Positions 8,333 to 16,067 are shown, numbered from the stretch's first letter. The stretch: DNA of 32,083 nucleotides from Treponema sp. (GCA_009777535.1 WRLP01000030.1:1-32083); one strand, 5' to 3'. Numbers and translations: made by a program. The notes: generated by a model from the sequence alone, not told the origin.

Positions 8333-8509
8333 TTAGGCTTTTGCGTGTTCTAATGCCACGGGATTTTCGGCTACGAGTTCTTTTTCTGGATTCTGAATCA
8401 AGCACATGTCGTCAAATTCCTGCATTCGGGCTTCAGAAATAGCCCCGACTTCAAAGTCAGCAATTGCGTCCTGATGTATTACCTCGTAAATTTTACTTTT
8501 ATATTTCAT
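8333..8509 (-). CDS. Short antitoxin partner of the RelE/HigB-type toxin
   Basis: A 58-residue protein running from ATG 8509 with GGAGAGG as ribosome site. It begins MKYKSKIYEVIHQDAIADF, then EVGAISEARMQEFDDMCL, which matches the N-terminal region of XRE/HigA-type antitoxins paired with RelE (PF06296-like) toxins. The helix-turn-helix that normally follows is absent, and the protein ends soon after in NPVALEHAKA. It may be a naturally short antitoxin that neutralises the toxin without binding DNA, or a truncated one. It starts nine bases after the toxin stop and ends just past the oppositely oriented small membrane gene. Confidence 0.72.
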   Translation of the reverse strand: MKYKSKIYEVIHQDAIADFEVGAISEARMQEFDDMCLIQNPEKELVAENPVALEHAKA

Positions 8510-8518
8510 GTCCTCTCC

Positions 8519-8884
8519 CTAAAGAACTTCTATTAGAGTTCTTTTTCTTAGGCGCTCTCTAATATGCTCATCAGTCATCGAAAAAGCATCTTTAGCCCTC
8601 TGCCTAAAGCCCCTTAGTTCACCTTGATCAATGTTACCCATATCTGATTTCGAAAAACCATAGACAAAAAATGTCCTTTCTTCACTCCTGAAAAACACGA
8701 TTGCACGGTAACCGCCCGATTTTCCTTCACCTGGCCTTGCAATCCGCATTTTATATACACCGCCGCCCAAGTCAGCATCGGCCTGTCCTGCTTCAAGCTG
8801 GTTTACCACTTCCTTCAACTCATCATCTGTAATGCCTTCCTTTCCGGCAAAGCGGGCAAACCAGGTGTTTTTGAACACTCTCAC
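8519..8884 (-). CDS. RelE/HigB-type toxin (type II TA)
   Basis: About 121 residues from GTG 8884 (RVFKNTWFARFAGKEGIT...). The frame extends 12 codons further to a TTG at 8920, but homologous toxins usually begin at the RVFK segment. The core ADLGGGVYKMRIARPGEGKS, GGYRAIVFFRS, FFVYGFSKSDMGNI and ELRGFRQRAKD is characteristic of the COG4737/PF06296 RelE-like family, which are mRNA interferase relatives. The order is toxin first, antitoxin second, as in higBA. It sits beside a tRNA-associated repeat region, a usual place for acquired DNA. The family call is confident; activity is inferred. Confidence 0.85.
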   Translation of the reverse strand: MRVFKNTWFARFAGKEGITDDELKEVVNQLEAGQADADLGGGVYKMRIARPGEGKSGGYRAIVFFRSEERTFFVYGFSKSDMGNIDQGELRGFRQRAKDAFSMTDEHIRERLRKRTLIEVL

Positions 8885-8933
8885 ATACTTAATAATAACC
8901 CAATTGCATAATTGAAGCAAGCTCGCAGGATTG

Positions 8934-9030
8934 CTCCGTTTCGAATCCCCGATCTATCTCTTTGTGTTAATTAAATGTAATTTAGAAATTAGCGAGTTCA
9001 TTATATAATTTTTGGAGATAAGGGGATTCG
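8934..9030. repeat. 97-bp direct repeat, copy 1, ending in a tRNA-Ala 3' fragment
   Basis: Matches 9256-9352 at about 91 of 97 positions with no gaps (offset 322). Its right end (9014-9030) is the minus-strand 3' end of the tRNA-Ala gene (acceptor strand and part of the T arm), after which identity stops. TTCGAATCCCC at its left and GGGGATTCG at its right are inverted copies of the T-arm sequence. Confidence 0.88.
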
Positions 9031-9255
9031 GCTTCCGGTCGCAAACATCCTGTTTGCTCCCTCCAGCCCGTCTACGTGCCTTGCGGCGTCCGAGCGCGCT
9101 GCTCAGGCTAAAGCCTTCGCACAAATACTGTCCTAGCGGCATTTATTTAGCGCTACGCCATGCGGCATAATTCATCTACACAGCTAATTGCTGTGCTTTA
9201 TTGGGCGCCTTGCGCCGCAGCCCCTGCAAGGCTTTCGCCTTTCCGGGGCACGGCA
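9031..9255. other. Hairpin-rich non-coding spacer between the two repeats
   Basis: I see no credible gene in this stretch. It holds several short inverted repeats: GCAAACA/TGTTTGC (9041-9057), AGGCT/AGCCT (9105-9116), CACAGC/GCTGTG (9179-9195) and GGCGC/GCGCC (9204-9216). Base composition is GC-richer than the flanking repeats. Origin unknown; it may be a remnant of an inserted element. Confidence 0.6.
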
Positions 9256-9352
9256 CTCCGTTTCGAATCCCCGATCTATCGCTTTGTGCTAATTAAATGT
9301 AATGTAGAAATTAGCGAGTACATTATAACATTTTTGGAGATAAGGGGATTCG
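9256..9352. repeat. 97-bp direct repeat, copy 2, overlapping the intact tRNA-Ala 3' end
   Basis: Second copy of the 8934 repeat. Its right end (9335-9352) is inside the functional tRNA-Ala. TTCGAATCCCC (9262-9272) and GGGGATTCGAA (9344-9354) form an 11-bp inverted pair around the unit. The geometry resembles an attachment-site duplication at a tRNA 3' end, but the copies lie only 322 bp apart and no integrase is present. Confidence 0.88.
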
Positions 9353-9407
9353 AACCCCTGGCCTATTGATTGCGAACCAATCGCTCTACCAACTGAGCTA
9401 TATCCCC
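9335..9407 (-). tRNA. tRNA-Ala (anticodon CGC)
   Basis: The minus strand folds as a complete 73-nt tRNA. The acceptor is GGGGATA paired with TATCTCC, and includes the G3:U70 wobble pair that is the alanine identity element. The D arm is GCTC-AGTTGGTA-GAGC, the anticodon stem ATTGG/TCAAT with loop TTCGCAA, and the T arm GGGG-TTCGAAT-CCCC. The anticodon CGC is at 9374-9372 and the discriminator base is A. The CCA end is not encoded (AAA follows), so a CCA-adding enzyme is needed. The 3' end is shared with the 97-bp repeat. Confidence 0.97.
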
Positions 9408-9426
9408 GCTTTTGGCAGCTGCGTTT

Positions 9427-9456
9427 TATTTAATAACAGTACGGGGCTTTAGTCAA
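9427..9456 (-). promoter_or_regulatory. Possible promoter of the tRNA-Ala gene
   Basis: On the minus strand TTGACT (9456-9451) is a good -35 candidate. An AT-rich stretch follows, with TATTAA at 15 bp or TAAATA at 18 bp as possible -10, ending about 20 bp before the tRNA 5' end at 9407. The -10 choice is uncertain. Confidence 0.4.
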
Positions 9457-9473
9457 TAGGCCGCCATTTGGTG

Positions 9474-9479
9474 TATAAT
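9474..9479 (+). promoter_or_regulatory. TATAAT -10 box upstream of the glycosyltransferase
   Basis: Perfect TATAAT 24 bp before TTG 9498, with no strong -35 hexamer at the usual distance. If used, transcription starts near 9486, which would exclude the upstream in-frame TTG at 9468. Confidence 0.4.
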
Positions 9480-9487
9480 ATCATCAC

Positions 9488-9492
9488 GAGGG
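9488..9492 (+). promoter_or_regulatory. Shine-Dalgarno deciding the glycosyltransferase start
   Basis: GAGGG five bases before TTG 9498. The alternative TTG at 9468 has no such site. Confidence 0.5.
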
Positions 9493-9497
9493 CAACG

Positions 9498-10670
9498 TTG
9501 ATTCTTTATGATATTTTCCGTTATGGGCATGGTATTTTTTTTGTAGCCTTACAGACCGCACTTATGTTCGGTTTTTTTCTTGAATGGATTCGGGATCGTA
9601 AGGCTGTTCGCCGCTCATGTGATCAGACCGGCGGCGGAGAAGAAATTAATCTTTCTGTAATAATTCCCATTCATAATGAAAGCCGGCGCATGGGCGGGCT
9701 GCTTGACAGCCTGCTCTTACAGGATTATCCGGCTGAGATTATCTTTGTTGACGACAGATCCACCGATGAAAGCCCCGCCATGCTGGCGCAATTTGTAAGC
9801 GATGCCGCGCGGCGTGGCATGAATAACTGCCGCATTATCACACTGAAAGAAAACCCCGGGGTAAACCGCAAGCAGTTCGCCCTATCCAGGGGAATATCCG
9901 AGGCAAGGGGAGATTTCCTGCTTTTCACAGACGGTGACTGCGAAGTGCCGCCCGGCTGGATTCGGGCGATGGCGGGGCGAATGACCAATCCCAAAACCGG
10001 CGCAGCAATCGGCCCGGTATTCAAGAAAAAGCAGGGCAGGGGGTTTTTCCAACTCTATCAGTGTTACGATCATGCGGTAAGATACAATTATCTTGCCGGC
10101 GCAATCGGGCTGGGCGCTGCCGGCGGCGGCTTTGGAAACAATTTAATCCTGAGCAGAAAAGCGCTCGATGCAGCCGGCGGTTATGACGCTATCCCCCCTT
10201 CGCCGACAGAAGACGCGGCTCTTATTTCACAGATACGCAAGGGCGGCGAATTCCAGGTACGGGCAATCGCCCTGCCCGATGCGGCAGTGTTTACGGCATC
10301 GGAAAAAACCTGGCGATCTTTTATCAACCAGACTCTGCGCTGGAATAACGGCGGCCTTTTCAGCCCCGAAGCCCTTACCCGTTTCAATTACAATTTATTG
10401 ATGCTGGTGATATCGACCGGTATTCTCGCTGTTCCCCTTTTGCCGTTCTTTCCCGGCCTGTGGCCGCTGCCAGCCGGCGTCTTTATTGTAATGCTCGAAA
10501 ACACAATCGGCGCTTTCGGTCTTTTCAGAACAAAACTCCCCGGCGGCGGACTTTTGACAAAACTCGGTTACTTTTTTACCCTGCTTTTTATGCCTGTTTA
10601 TCTGACCCTGATGACACTCATGGGATACTGTAAAATAAACGTTGAGTGGAAAGGCGATATTCTCTCTTAA
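9498..10670 (+). CDS. Membrane-associated family 2 glycosyltransferase
   Basis: About 390 residues from TTG 9498; the frame opens at TTG 9468, but GAGGG and a -10 box point to the later start. An N-terminal membrane helix precedes a GT-A domain: NLSVIIPIHNE, IIFVDDRSTDES (nucleotide binding), DFLLFTDGDCEVPPGW (DxD-type metal site), a PTEDAAL acidic motif and LRWNNGG, resembling the Q/RxxRW motif of processive GT2 enzymes. Two or more C-terminal helices follow. It resembles membrane glycosyltransferases for lipids or polysaccharides; the acceptor is unknown. It stands alone, converging on ilvE, without other polysaccharide genes nearby. Confidence 0.88.
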   Translation: MILYDIFRYGHGIFFVALQTALMFGFFLEWIRDRKAVRRSCDQTGGGEEINLSVIIPIHNESRRMGGLLDSLLLQDYPAEIIFVDDRSTDESPAMLAQFVSDAARRGMNNCRIITLKENPGVNRKQFALSRGISEARGDFLLFTDGDCEVPPGWIRAMAGRMTNPKTGAAIGPVFKKKQGRGFFQLYQCYDHAVRYNYLAGAIGLGAAGGGFGNNLILSRKALDAAGGYDAIPPSPTEDAALISQIRKGGEFQVRAIALPDAAVFTASEKTWRSFINQTLRWNNGGLFSPEALTRFNYNLLMLVISTGILAVPLLPFFPGLWPLPAGVFIVMLENTIGAFGLFRTKLPGGGLLTKLGYFFTLLFMPVYLTLMTLMGYCKINVEWKGDILS

Positions 10671-10724
10671 CTCTCTCTGCTTGCGGCACTTGTATCATCT
10701 CTTTTCCCTATTCACTTCTACCTT

Positions 10725-11810
10725 TTAATTTATTTTCACCATCCAATTTTTCGTGTCCGGCAGTGTTCCGTATTGTATGCCCTTTATTGTGTTGCGAATT
10801 TCAGTGGTAAACTCGCCGTCTTTGCCGTCATTGAAAACTGCCTTTTTCCCCTCCCAGGTAAGGGAAGAAATCGGTGTAGCGCCGACAGCAGTACCGCAGA
10901 CAAAACATTCCTTTGTTTCTCCCATGGCTTCTTCGATTGCTATTTTTCTTTCTATTACCTTTATACCCTTGTCGCGGGCAAGCTCTATGATGCTGGCGCG
11001 GGTAATGCCCGGCAGAATGGTGTCGCCTAACTCCGGCGTTACAAGTTCGCCTGACTTCTGGTAAAAAAAGATGTTACACGACGAGCCTTCTTCAACATAT
11101 TTCCGGTGTGTGGCGTCAAGGAATACACATTCCATATAGCCCGCCTGGACAGCTTCATGTTTTGCCAATGCCGCCAGGGCATAATTCGAGCAGGCCTTTA
11201 TCCAGCCCGTGCCATTGGGGGTTGCGCGAATCCGCTCGGTAACAACCGCATCGGAGCTTGCCGAAGAGAAGTATGCGCTGACAGGCGTATTGATTATCAT
11301 TACATAGGGCTCACGGGAAATGTTCACGCCAATGCCGCCCTCCGCAATGGTAAAGGGGCGGATATAAATTGAGTCTGCTGTAATAAATGAATCTTTTTCC
11401 CATTCGCTCTTATAGTGAAGCCGGAATCCGAGCTGCGCATTTCTCTTGATAACTTCTATACAGGCTTTAACAAAAGTTTCTTCGGGGAAGGTGGGCATAA
11501 ACAGTCCCTTCATTGAGCGGTAAAAGCGCGCGGCATTTTGATCCGGCCTGAAGATAGCCAGGCTTCCGTCTTTTTGCGGAAGGGCCTTAAGCCCCTCGAA
11601 GCAGGCCAGCCCGTACTGGCTGGTATAATTCACTACCGGCATATCATCATAGCAATTCCGCGCGGCTTCATATTTGCCGCGTTCTTCGGCGCTCATCGCC
11701 GCCTCTTCATCCGGTGTTTTGTGCGGTTTTTCCAGGTATTCTTCCGTCCATTTTCCGCCCGTAAATCTTGAACGATACGAGACAGGATAGGTGTTCAACG
11801 CAAAAGCCAT
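10725..11810 (-). CDS. ilvE: Branched-chain amino acid aminotransferase
   Basis: A 361-residue class IV PLP aminotransferase of the longer (BCAT II) form. It catalyses the last step of leucine, isoleucine and valine synthesis, or the first of their breakdown, using glutamate/2-oxoglutarate. Visible features: YGLACFEGLKA, FRPDQNAARF, YIRPF (149-153), NGTGWIKACSNYA with the expected PLP lysine at residue 205, EEGSSCNIFF and LPGITRASIIELA. ATG 11810 has an ideal AAGGAGG site. No ilv or leu genes adjoin, so it appears to be a single-gene unit with its own promoter. Length and catalytic residues are intact. Confidence 0.94.
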   Translation of the reverse strand: MAFALNTYPVSYRSRFTGGKWTEEYLEKPHKTPDEEAAMSAEERGKYEAARNCYDDMPVVNYTSQYGLACFEGLKALPQKDGSLAIFRPDQNAARFYRSMKGLFMPTFPEETFVKACIEVIKRNAQLGFRLHYKSEWEKDSFITADSIYIRPFTIAEGGIGVNISREPYVMIINTPVSAYFSSASSDAVVTERIRATPNGTGWIKACSNYALAALAKHEAVQAGYMECVFLDATHRKYVEEGSSCNIFFYQKSGELVTPELGDTILPGITRASIIELARDKGIKVIERKIAIEEAMGETKECFVCGTAVGATPISSLTWEGKKAVFNDGKDGEFTTEIRNTIKGIQYGTLPDTKNWMVKIN

Positions 11811-11836
11811 AAAAACCTCCTTTTATTTATAAAAAC

Positions 11837-11863
11837 ATTATACACAACCAAACAGAATGACAA
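11837..11863 (-). promoter_or_regulatory. Probable ilvE promoter
   Basis: Minus strand TTGTCA (11863-11858), 15-bp spacer, perfect TATAAT (11842-11837), 27 bp before ATG 11810. The spacer is shorter than the optimum of 17, so the exact -35 is uncertain. Confidence 0.5.
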
Positions 11864-11930
11864 TACCCCACAGGGCCCTTCCACAACTTCTGTGCTTTAA
11901 TAATTTGCGGAAACAGACTATATTATTCCC

Positions 11931-13049
11931 ATGGCACTAAACTGCGGCATTGTCGGGCTGCCCAATGTGGGCAAGTCCGTTATTTTTTCGGCGCTGACTT
12001 CTACCCCTGCGGAGACGGCGAATTATTACTTTAGTACAAAAAGCCCAAACATCGGCATTGTGGAAGTGCCCGATGTGCGCCTTACAAACCTTAGCGCAAT
12101 TTTCAAACCAAAACGAACCATTGCGGCTGCGGTGGAATTTGTTGATATCGCCGGTCTTGTAAAGGGATCGTCCAGGGGCGAGGGCCTTGGGAATCAGTTT
12201 CTTGCACACATTCGCGAGGTGGGTGTAATTGCCCAGGTAGTGCGCTGTTTTGATAACCCCGATATTATTCATGTTAGCGATAAAATTGATCCCGAAGCGG
12301 ATATCGAGACCATCAATATCGAGCTTGCGCTTGCCGACCTGGACACCCTGGCCAAACGACGCGAGCGGGCGGAAAAGGCCTTAAAGCAAAAAACAGAACA
12401 GAAGGCTGCACAAGCCGTTCTGGCCGTTCTGGAAAAAATATCCCCCGCCCTGGAAAACGGAATGCCGATACGCTCCGTAGAATTAACTGATGAAGAAAAA
12501 GCAGAAATTTACGACTGCCACTTTATAAGCGCCAAGCCCCAGATCTATGTGTGCAATGTTGATGAAGAGGGGATGAAGTCCGCGGCCGCCGGCGCGGAAA
12601 ACGCATATATTAAGGCCGTCAGAAAAAAGGCCGCTGTTGAAGGTTCCGCTGTTGTAATCATTTGCGGAAAGTTCGAAGCCGAGCTGGGAGTCATTGATGA
12701 CCAGGCTGAAAAATTGGCTTTTCTTGAAGAGCTTGGGTTAAAAGAAACAGGGCTTTCATCACTTATTCACGCGGCCTACGATCTTCTTGGCCTGCGCACA
12801 TTTTTTACCACCGGCGAAGATGAATGCCGGGCGTGGACAATTCACGCCGGAGATAAAGCGCCCAAAGCGGCAAGGGCAATTCACACCGATTTTGAAAAAG
12901 GTTTTATCAAGGCCGAAGTCTATGCATACGATGACATTGCAAAATACGGCACAGAGGCAAAGATACGGGAAGCGGGCAGGTATCGCATCGAGGGCAGGGA
13001 ATACATTGTCCAGGACGGAGACGTGATTTTTTTTAAGTTTAATGTGTGA
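11931..13049 (+). CDS. ychF: YchF/Ola1-family ATPase
   Basis: A 372-residue Obg-related P-loop protein. ALNCGIVGLPNVGKSVIFSA is the Walker A region, followed by VDIAGLVKGSSRGEGLGNQF, the switch region diagnostic of YchF. NVDE stands where GTPases have NKxD, fitting the known preference for ATP. A coiled-coil insert (about 130-170) and a C-terminal TGS domain (RTFFTTGEDECRAW, then YIVQDGDVIFFKFNV) complete the family architecture. YchF binds ribosomes and is linked to stress responses. No clear Shine-Dalgarno precedes ATG 11931, so expression may be modest. It converges on the peptidase gene with a 7-bp gap. Confidence 0.96.
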   Translation: MALNCGIVGLPNVGKSVIFSALTSTPAETANYYFSTKSPNIGIVEVPDVRLTNLSAIFKPKRTIAAAVEFVDIAGLVKGSSRGEGLGNQFLAHIREVGVIAQVVRCFDNPDIIHVSDKIDPEADIETINIELALADLDTLAKRRERAEKALKQKTEQKAAQAVLAVLEKISPALENGMPIRSVELTDEEKAEIYDCHFISAKPQIYVCNVDEEGMKSAAAGAENAYIKAVRKKAAVEGSAVVIICGKFEAELGVIDDQAEKLAFLEELGLKETGLSSLIHAAYDLLGLRTFFTTGEDECRAWTIHAGDKAPKAARAIHTDFEKGFIKAEVYAYDDIAKYGTEAKIREAGRYRIEGREYIVQDGDVIFFKFNV

Positions 13050-13056
13050 GGCTTGT

Positions 13057-14811
13057 TTACAAAGCCGCTTTGGGTACCACAATCATGTCGGCGCGGCGCA
13101 GTGAGCGAAGCAGTTCCCCGGTGGCATAGTACCGGTTGCGGCCTATCATGCTGACATCATCACTGTAACGGAAGCTGTTGGAAGCCCAGTCGCTGGGAAT
13201 GGGATCGTAGACCACTAGATAATCGCCGTTAAGCGAATAACCTTTTATAATGATATAGTGCCCAACCGAATCATCGTAGTATTTTCCGAAGAGATCGTTT
13301 GCCGGACTGCCTCTGGCGGTTCTGACTCCGCTGGTGTGAAAGAGTACAATGGCGATGCCGCCGGAATCGATTACATCCCTGACATTCTGAATATTCCTGA
13401 TTGGAGAAACAAAGGCGGAAATGCCCTGGGTTCTTATTACCCCAAGGAGTTCTTCCAGACTTGTTCCGCCCTCACCCTGCCAGCCAACTGCCTGACGCAC
13501 GGCAGAAACCGGCATATACCTTCCCAGCGACCAGCCCACTGCCATTGAAACAGAGGCGGGCCCGCAATTGGATGTGGTACCTGTGTTAAATTGTGTCCGG
13601 TACCAGTTAAAATCCCCCCTTGCCGCATCTGAATGCATGGTGGGCACGGGGCTGACGAAAACCGAATAGTACTGCTCAGGATGGCTGGCCTCCCGCACTG
13701 TAAGTCCGTAAAAGCCGGGTTTTGTAAAACTGACCTTGGTAAGATACTGATCGGATTCGCTGAAATCCAGGGGGGCATCCCCGACATTCGCATAACGCGC
13801 GACCTTTATAATGGTTCCGTTTACAACAAAGTAATCGTCCGGAGATGAAAGTGTAATAAACTTTGTTGTGCTGTGTTCGGCTGCCGAACCGGGGTGAGGA
13901 ACATCAATGTAAAGTGGAGATGAACGGTATATTACGCCGGATCTATCCCTTGCCGTCAGGCGCGCGACATACGTCCTGGGATTTGCATACTCATAGACAG
14001 GGTCGGCCAAAAAGCCGCGGCGGCCGTCGCCAAAGTCCCATTCAAAAGACTGAAAAGTTCCTGCCGGCGGATTAACAATCGAAAAGTGTACCGTAACGGC
14101 GCCCGACACATTGCCGGAATTTCTTGTTTCAAATGCAACTTCAACCGGCCTGGTGGTTGGAGCCGCGGCAACACTGCGGCGAGGCTGTCTGGCCATTTGC
14201 AGGGCCGCCTGCTTCTGATTTTCGACGGAAGGAATTTTTATAATCGTTCCCTCCCTGACACGGTTTGCGTTTGAGATATTATTGTAATAAGCCAAAAGTT
14301 CGAATGGTATGGAATAGGTATAGGCGATTTCTGAAAGAGTCTCCCCGGAACGTATGCGGTAGTCAAAATCTTTTGAACGATCCGCCTCAACAGTTCCGGC
14401 GCCGGTCTGTTCATCGTTCTCGCCGAAAGAGGAAAGCAGCACCCAGTCCTTTTCCTCCGGCGGCAATACTATGAACTGGGACGAGACCGGATCCCTCATT
14501 TGCCTGTTCATTGCGGAGATCATGCTGTCTGGGGGTGATTCCGGCGCCAAAAGCGCAAAACAGACCAAAACTGTCATGCCGATGCCTAAAAGGGCGGCAA
14601 TGCATATACCGGCGATTTTGAATACCATTGGGTTTCGGAAAAACCAGGAAAGTATCTCTGATAATAATCTTTTTATCTTGTCGAAAATGCTTATCAGCAC
14701 GGAGAGGATCGATGTAAGTATTGTAGAACGCCTCAATTTATACATTTTAGCAAAGCCCGGCCTCCTTCGTTTTGCCGGTTTTTGATGTAACAGCAACCCG
14801 TCTATCAACAT
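13057..14811 (-). CDS. Membrane-anchored LysM-PKD-C39-like peptidase
   Basis: A 584-residue protein. A basic N-terminus leads to a membrane helix (about 63-90), so the rest should be periplasmic. A LysM domain (about 151-194: YRIRSGETLSEIAYTYSIP) would bind peptidoglycan. A PKD-like domain follows (about 240-304: FEWDFGDGRRG, YEYANPRTY). The C-terminal part is a C39-like cysteine peptidase domain with Cys416 in TSNCGPASVSMA, His518 in VGHYIIIKGYS and Asp536 in VYDP, a complete-looking triad. The substrate is unknown; cell-wall or surface-protein processing is plausible. The start is uncertain: ATG 14811 has only a distant GGGGAG, and Met23 is an alternative. Confidence 0.82.
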   Translation of the reverse strand: MLIDGLLLHQKPAKRRRPGFAKMYKLRRSTILTSILSVLISIFDKIKRLLSEILSWFFRNPMVFKIAGICIAALLGIGMTVLVCFALLAPESPPDSMISAMNRQMRDPVSSQFIVLPPEEKDWVLLSSFGENDEQTGAGTVEADRSKDFDYRIRSGETLSEIAYTYSIPFELLAYYNNISNANRVREGTIIKIPSVENQKQAALQMARQPRRSVAAAPTTRPVEVAFETRNSGNVSGAVTVHFSIVNPPAGTFQSFEWDFGDGRRGFLADPVYEYANPRTYVARLTARDRSGVIYRSSPLYIDVPHPGSAAEHSTTKFITLSSPDDYFVVNGTIIKVARYANVGDAPLDFSESDQYLTKVSFTKPGFYGLTVREASHPEQYYSVFVSPVPTMHSDAARGDFNWYRTQFNTGTTSNCGPASVSMAVGWSLGRYMPVSAVRQAVGWQGEGGTSLEELLGVIRTQGISAFVSPIRNIQNVRDVIDSGGIAIVLFHTSGVRTARGSPANDLFGKYYDDSVGHYIIIKGYSLNGDYLVVYDPIPSDWASNSFRYSDDVSMIGRNRYYATGELLRSLRRADMIVVPKAAL

Positions 14812-14915
14812 AAACCTATACCAACTCCCCTTTTTCTATTGTCGGCTGAAAATTATCGGTTTTTTATGATACAATATTGTAGCAGATTTTCATTATTTGT
14901 CCACCGCTAATAACA

Positions 14916-16025
14916 TCAATTTTCATTTTCTTCTTCCTGCTCATACCTGCGGGGCGGTGGGGCCTCCGGAACCGGCAAGGTTACCCTGGGTTCAGGCTCG
15001 GACGTACTGTAGGAATGGCCGGTTTCATCGCGGAAGGGGATAAAACTGACCCGCAGGCCGTTGTAAACGTCCCTTCGGCTCAGGGTTATCATGCCGTCTT
15101 CAGCTTCTTCCTTCTTTATCTCCATAATGTACTGTCTCCCGGGAGGGCCCAGGGGCAGCACCATGATTCCTCCGGGTTTAAGCTGTTTAAGAAGGGGAGG
15201 GGGTATGTGATCAATGGAGCAGGTTACAATAATTTTCTCGAAAGGCGCGTATTTTTCCCAGCCGTAGTAGCCGTCTCCAAGTTTCCGGTTTATTGAGCCG
15301 TAAGAGGGGAAGGATTTTTCAAGATCGCGGTAAAGCTGGTCTGTTTCAATGAAAAGTGGCTTGATAATCTCGATTGTGTAGACCTCGGGGGTAAGATAGG
15401 AAAGAATTGCCGACTGATAACCCGATCCGGTGCCTATTTCGAGTACCTTCTCGCCAGGTTGTACTGCCAAGGTAGTGGTCATCATGGATACTACGTCAGG
15501 ATCGGTAATCGTAGCTCCCCAGCCGATGGGCAGCCAGGTATCCGCGTATTCGTAACCGCGGTTCCTGGCGCGGACAAAATGCTCCCGCGGGGTTAGCAAA
15601 AATGCCTGTACATCTTCAGGCCGCTTTAGTTCGCCGGTATCTACGAGTAATTTTGCCAAAAACCAGCGCTCTTCCATAAAAACCGGCAGGTCGGTGCGGT
15701 TATTGGTACGCATCCAGGAAAGCCAGGCTTCTTTGCTGTCAATAGGCATGGACTGGGCAAAGCCGGGGCCGTCGTATTTTTCCACTCCGGGCAATATTTC
15801 ATACGCAAGGCCATATTCGGGGCTGTCAACGCCGTATTCCATAGCAATTCTGGCGGCGTCTTCCACTGCTGAACGAGCGGCCACTTCTTCATAAGCCACC
15901 ACCCTCTCCGACCTGGCGGAGACAAGCAGGGGCAGAAATAGCCCGAATAATATGCCAAAGAACAAGCCGCCGGTTAGGGTAAGCACCGTTCTGATCGAAA
16001 CAGTCTGATTAAATATACCAAACAT
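14916..16025 (-). CDS. Membrane-anchored protein-L-isoaspartate O-methyltransferase homologue
   Basis: The frame opens at 16133, but Met at 16025 is preferred: the extra 36 residues would overlap the divergent gene and a dispersed palindrome. The 369-residue product has a hydrophobic helix at about 13-35, then ~110 residues of unassigned sequence, then a PCMT-type methyltransferase domain: PREHFVRARNRGYEYADTWL, PIGWGATITDPDVV (canonical members have GQTIS) and the SAM motif LEIGTGSGYQ (195-204). PCMTs methylate damaged isoaspartyl residues for repair. The anchor and N-terminal extension are unlike the usual ~210-residue cytosolic enzyme, so the topology and true substrate are open. The tail is Pro/Glu-rich. 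Confidence 0.8.
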   Translation of the reverse strand: MFGIFNQTVSIRTVLTLTGGLFFGILFGLFLPLLVSARSERVVAYEEVAARSAVEDAARIAMEYGVDSPEYGLAYEILPGVEKYDGPGFAQSMPIDSKEAWLSWMRTNNRTDLPVFMEERWFLAKLLVDTGELKRPEDVQAFLLTPREHFVRARNRGYEYADTWLPIGWGATITDPDVVSMMTTTLAVQPGEKVLEIGTGSGYQSAILSYLTPEVYTIEIIKPLFIETDQLYRDLEKSFPSYGSINRKLGDGYYGWEKYAPFEKIIVTCSIDHIPPPLLKQLKPGGIMVLPLGPPGRQYIMEIKKEEAEDGMITLSRRDVYNGLRVSFIPFRDETGHSYSTSEPEPRVTLPVPEAPPPRRYEQEEENEN

Positions 16026-16067
16026 TGGGCTATAGTAGCGTTTTTCCCCGTAAAAGTCAATGCAAAC

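Noticed and set aside
8954-9142. Possible small basic protein on the minus strand in the repeat spacer
   Set aside because: It runs through the direct repeat and the tRNA fragment, with no ribosome site and no recognisable fold; such frames are common artefacts near tRNA genes.
8934-9352. CRISPR-like repeat-spacer pattern
   Set aside because: Only two long copies (97 bp) with a 225-bp spacer and no cas genes; CRISPR repeats are shorter and more numerous.
9160-9369. 69-codon plus-strand frame reading into the tRNA
   Set aside because: It is antisense to the tRNA-Ala gene and covers repeat DNA; not a credible protein.
10671-10724. Possible bidirectional terminator between the glycosyltransferase and ilvE
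   Set aside because: The pyrimidine-rich gap has no inverted repeat long enough to form a terminator hairpin.
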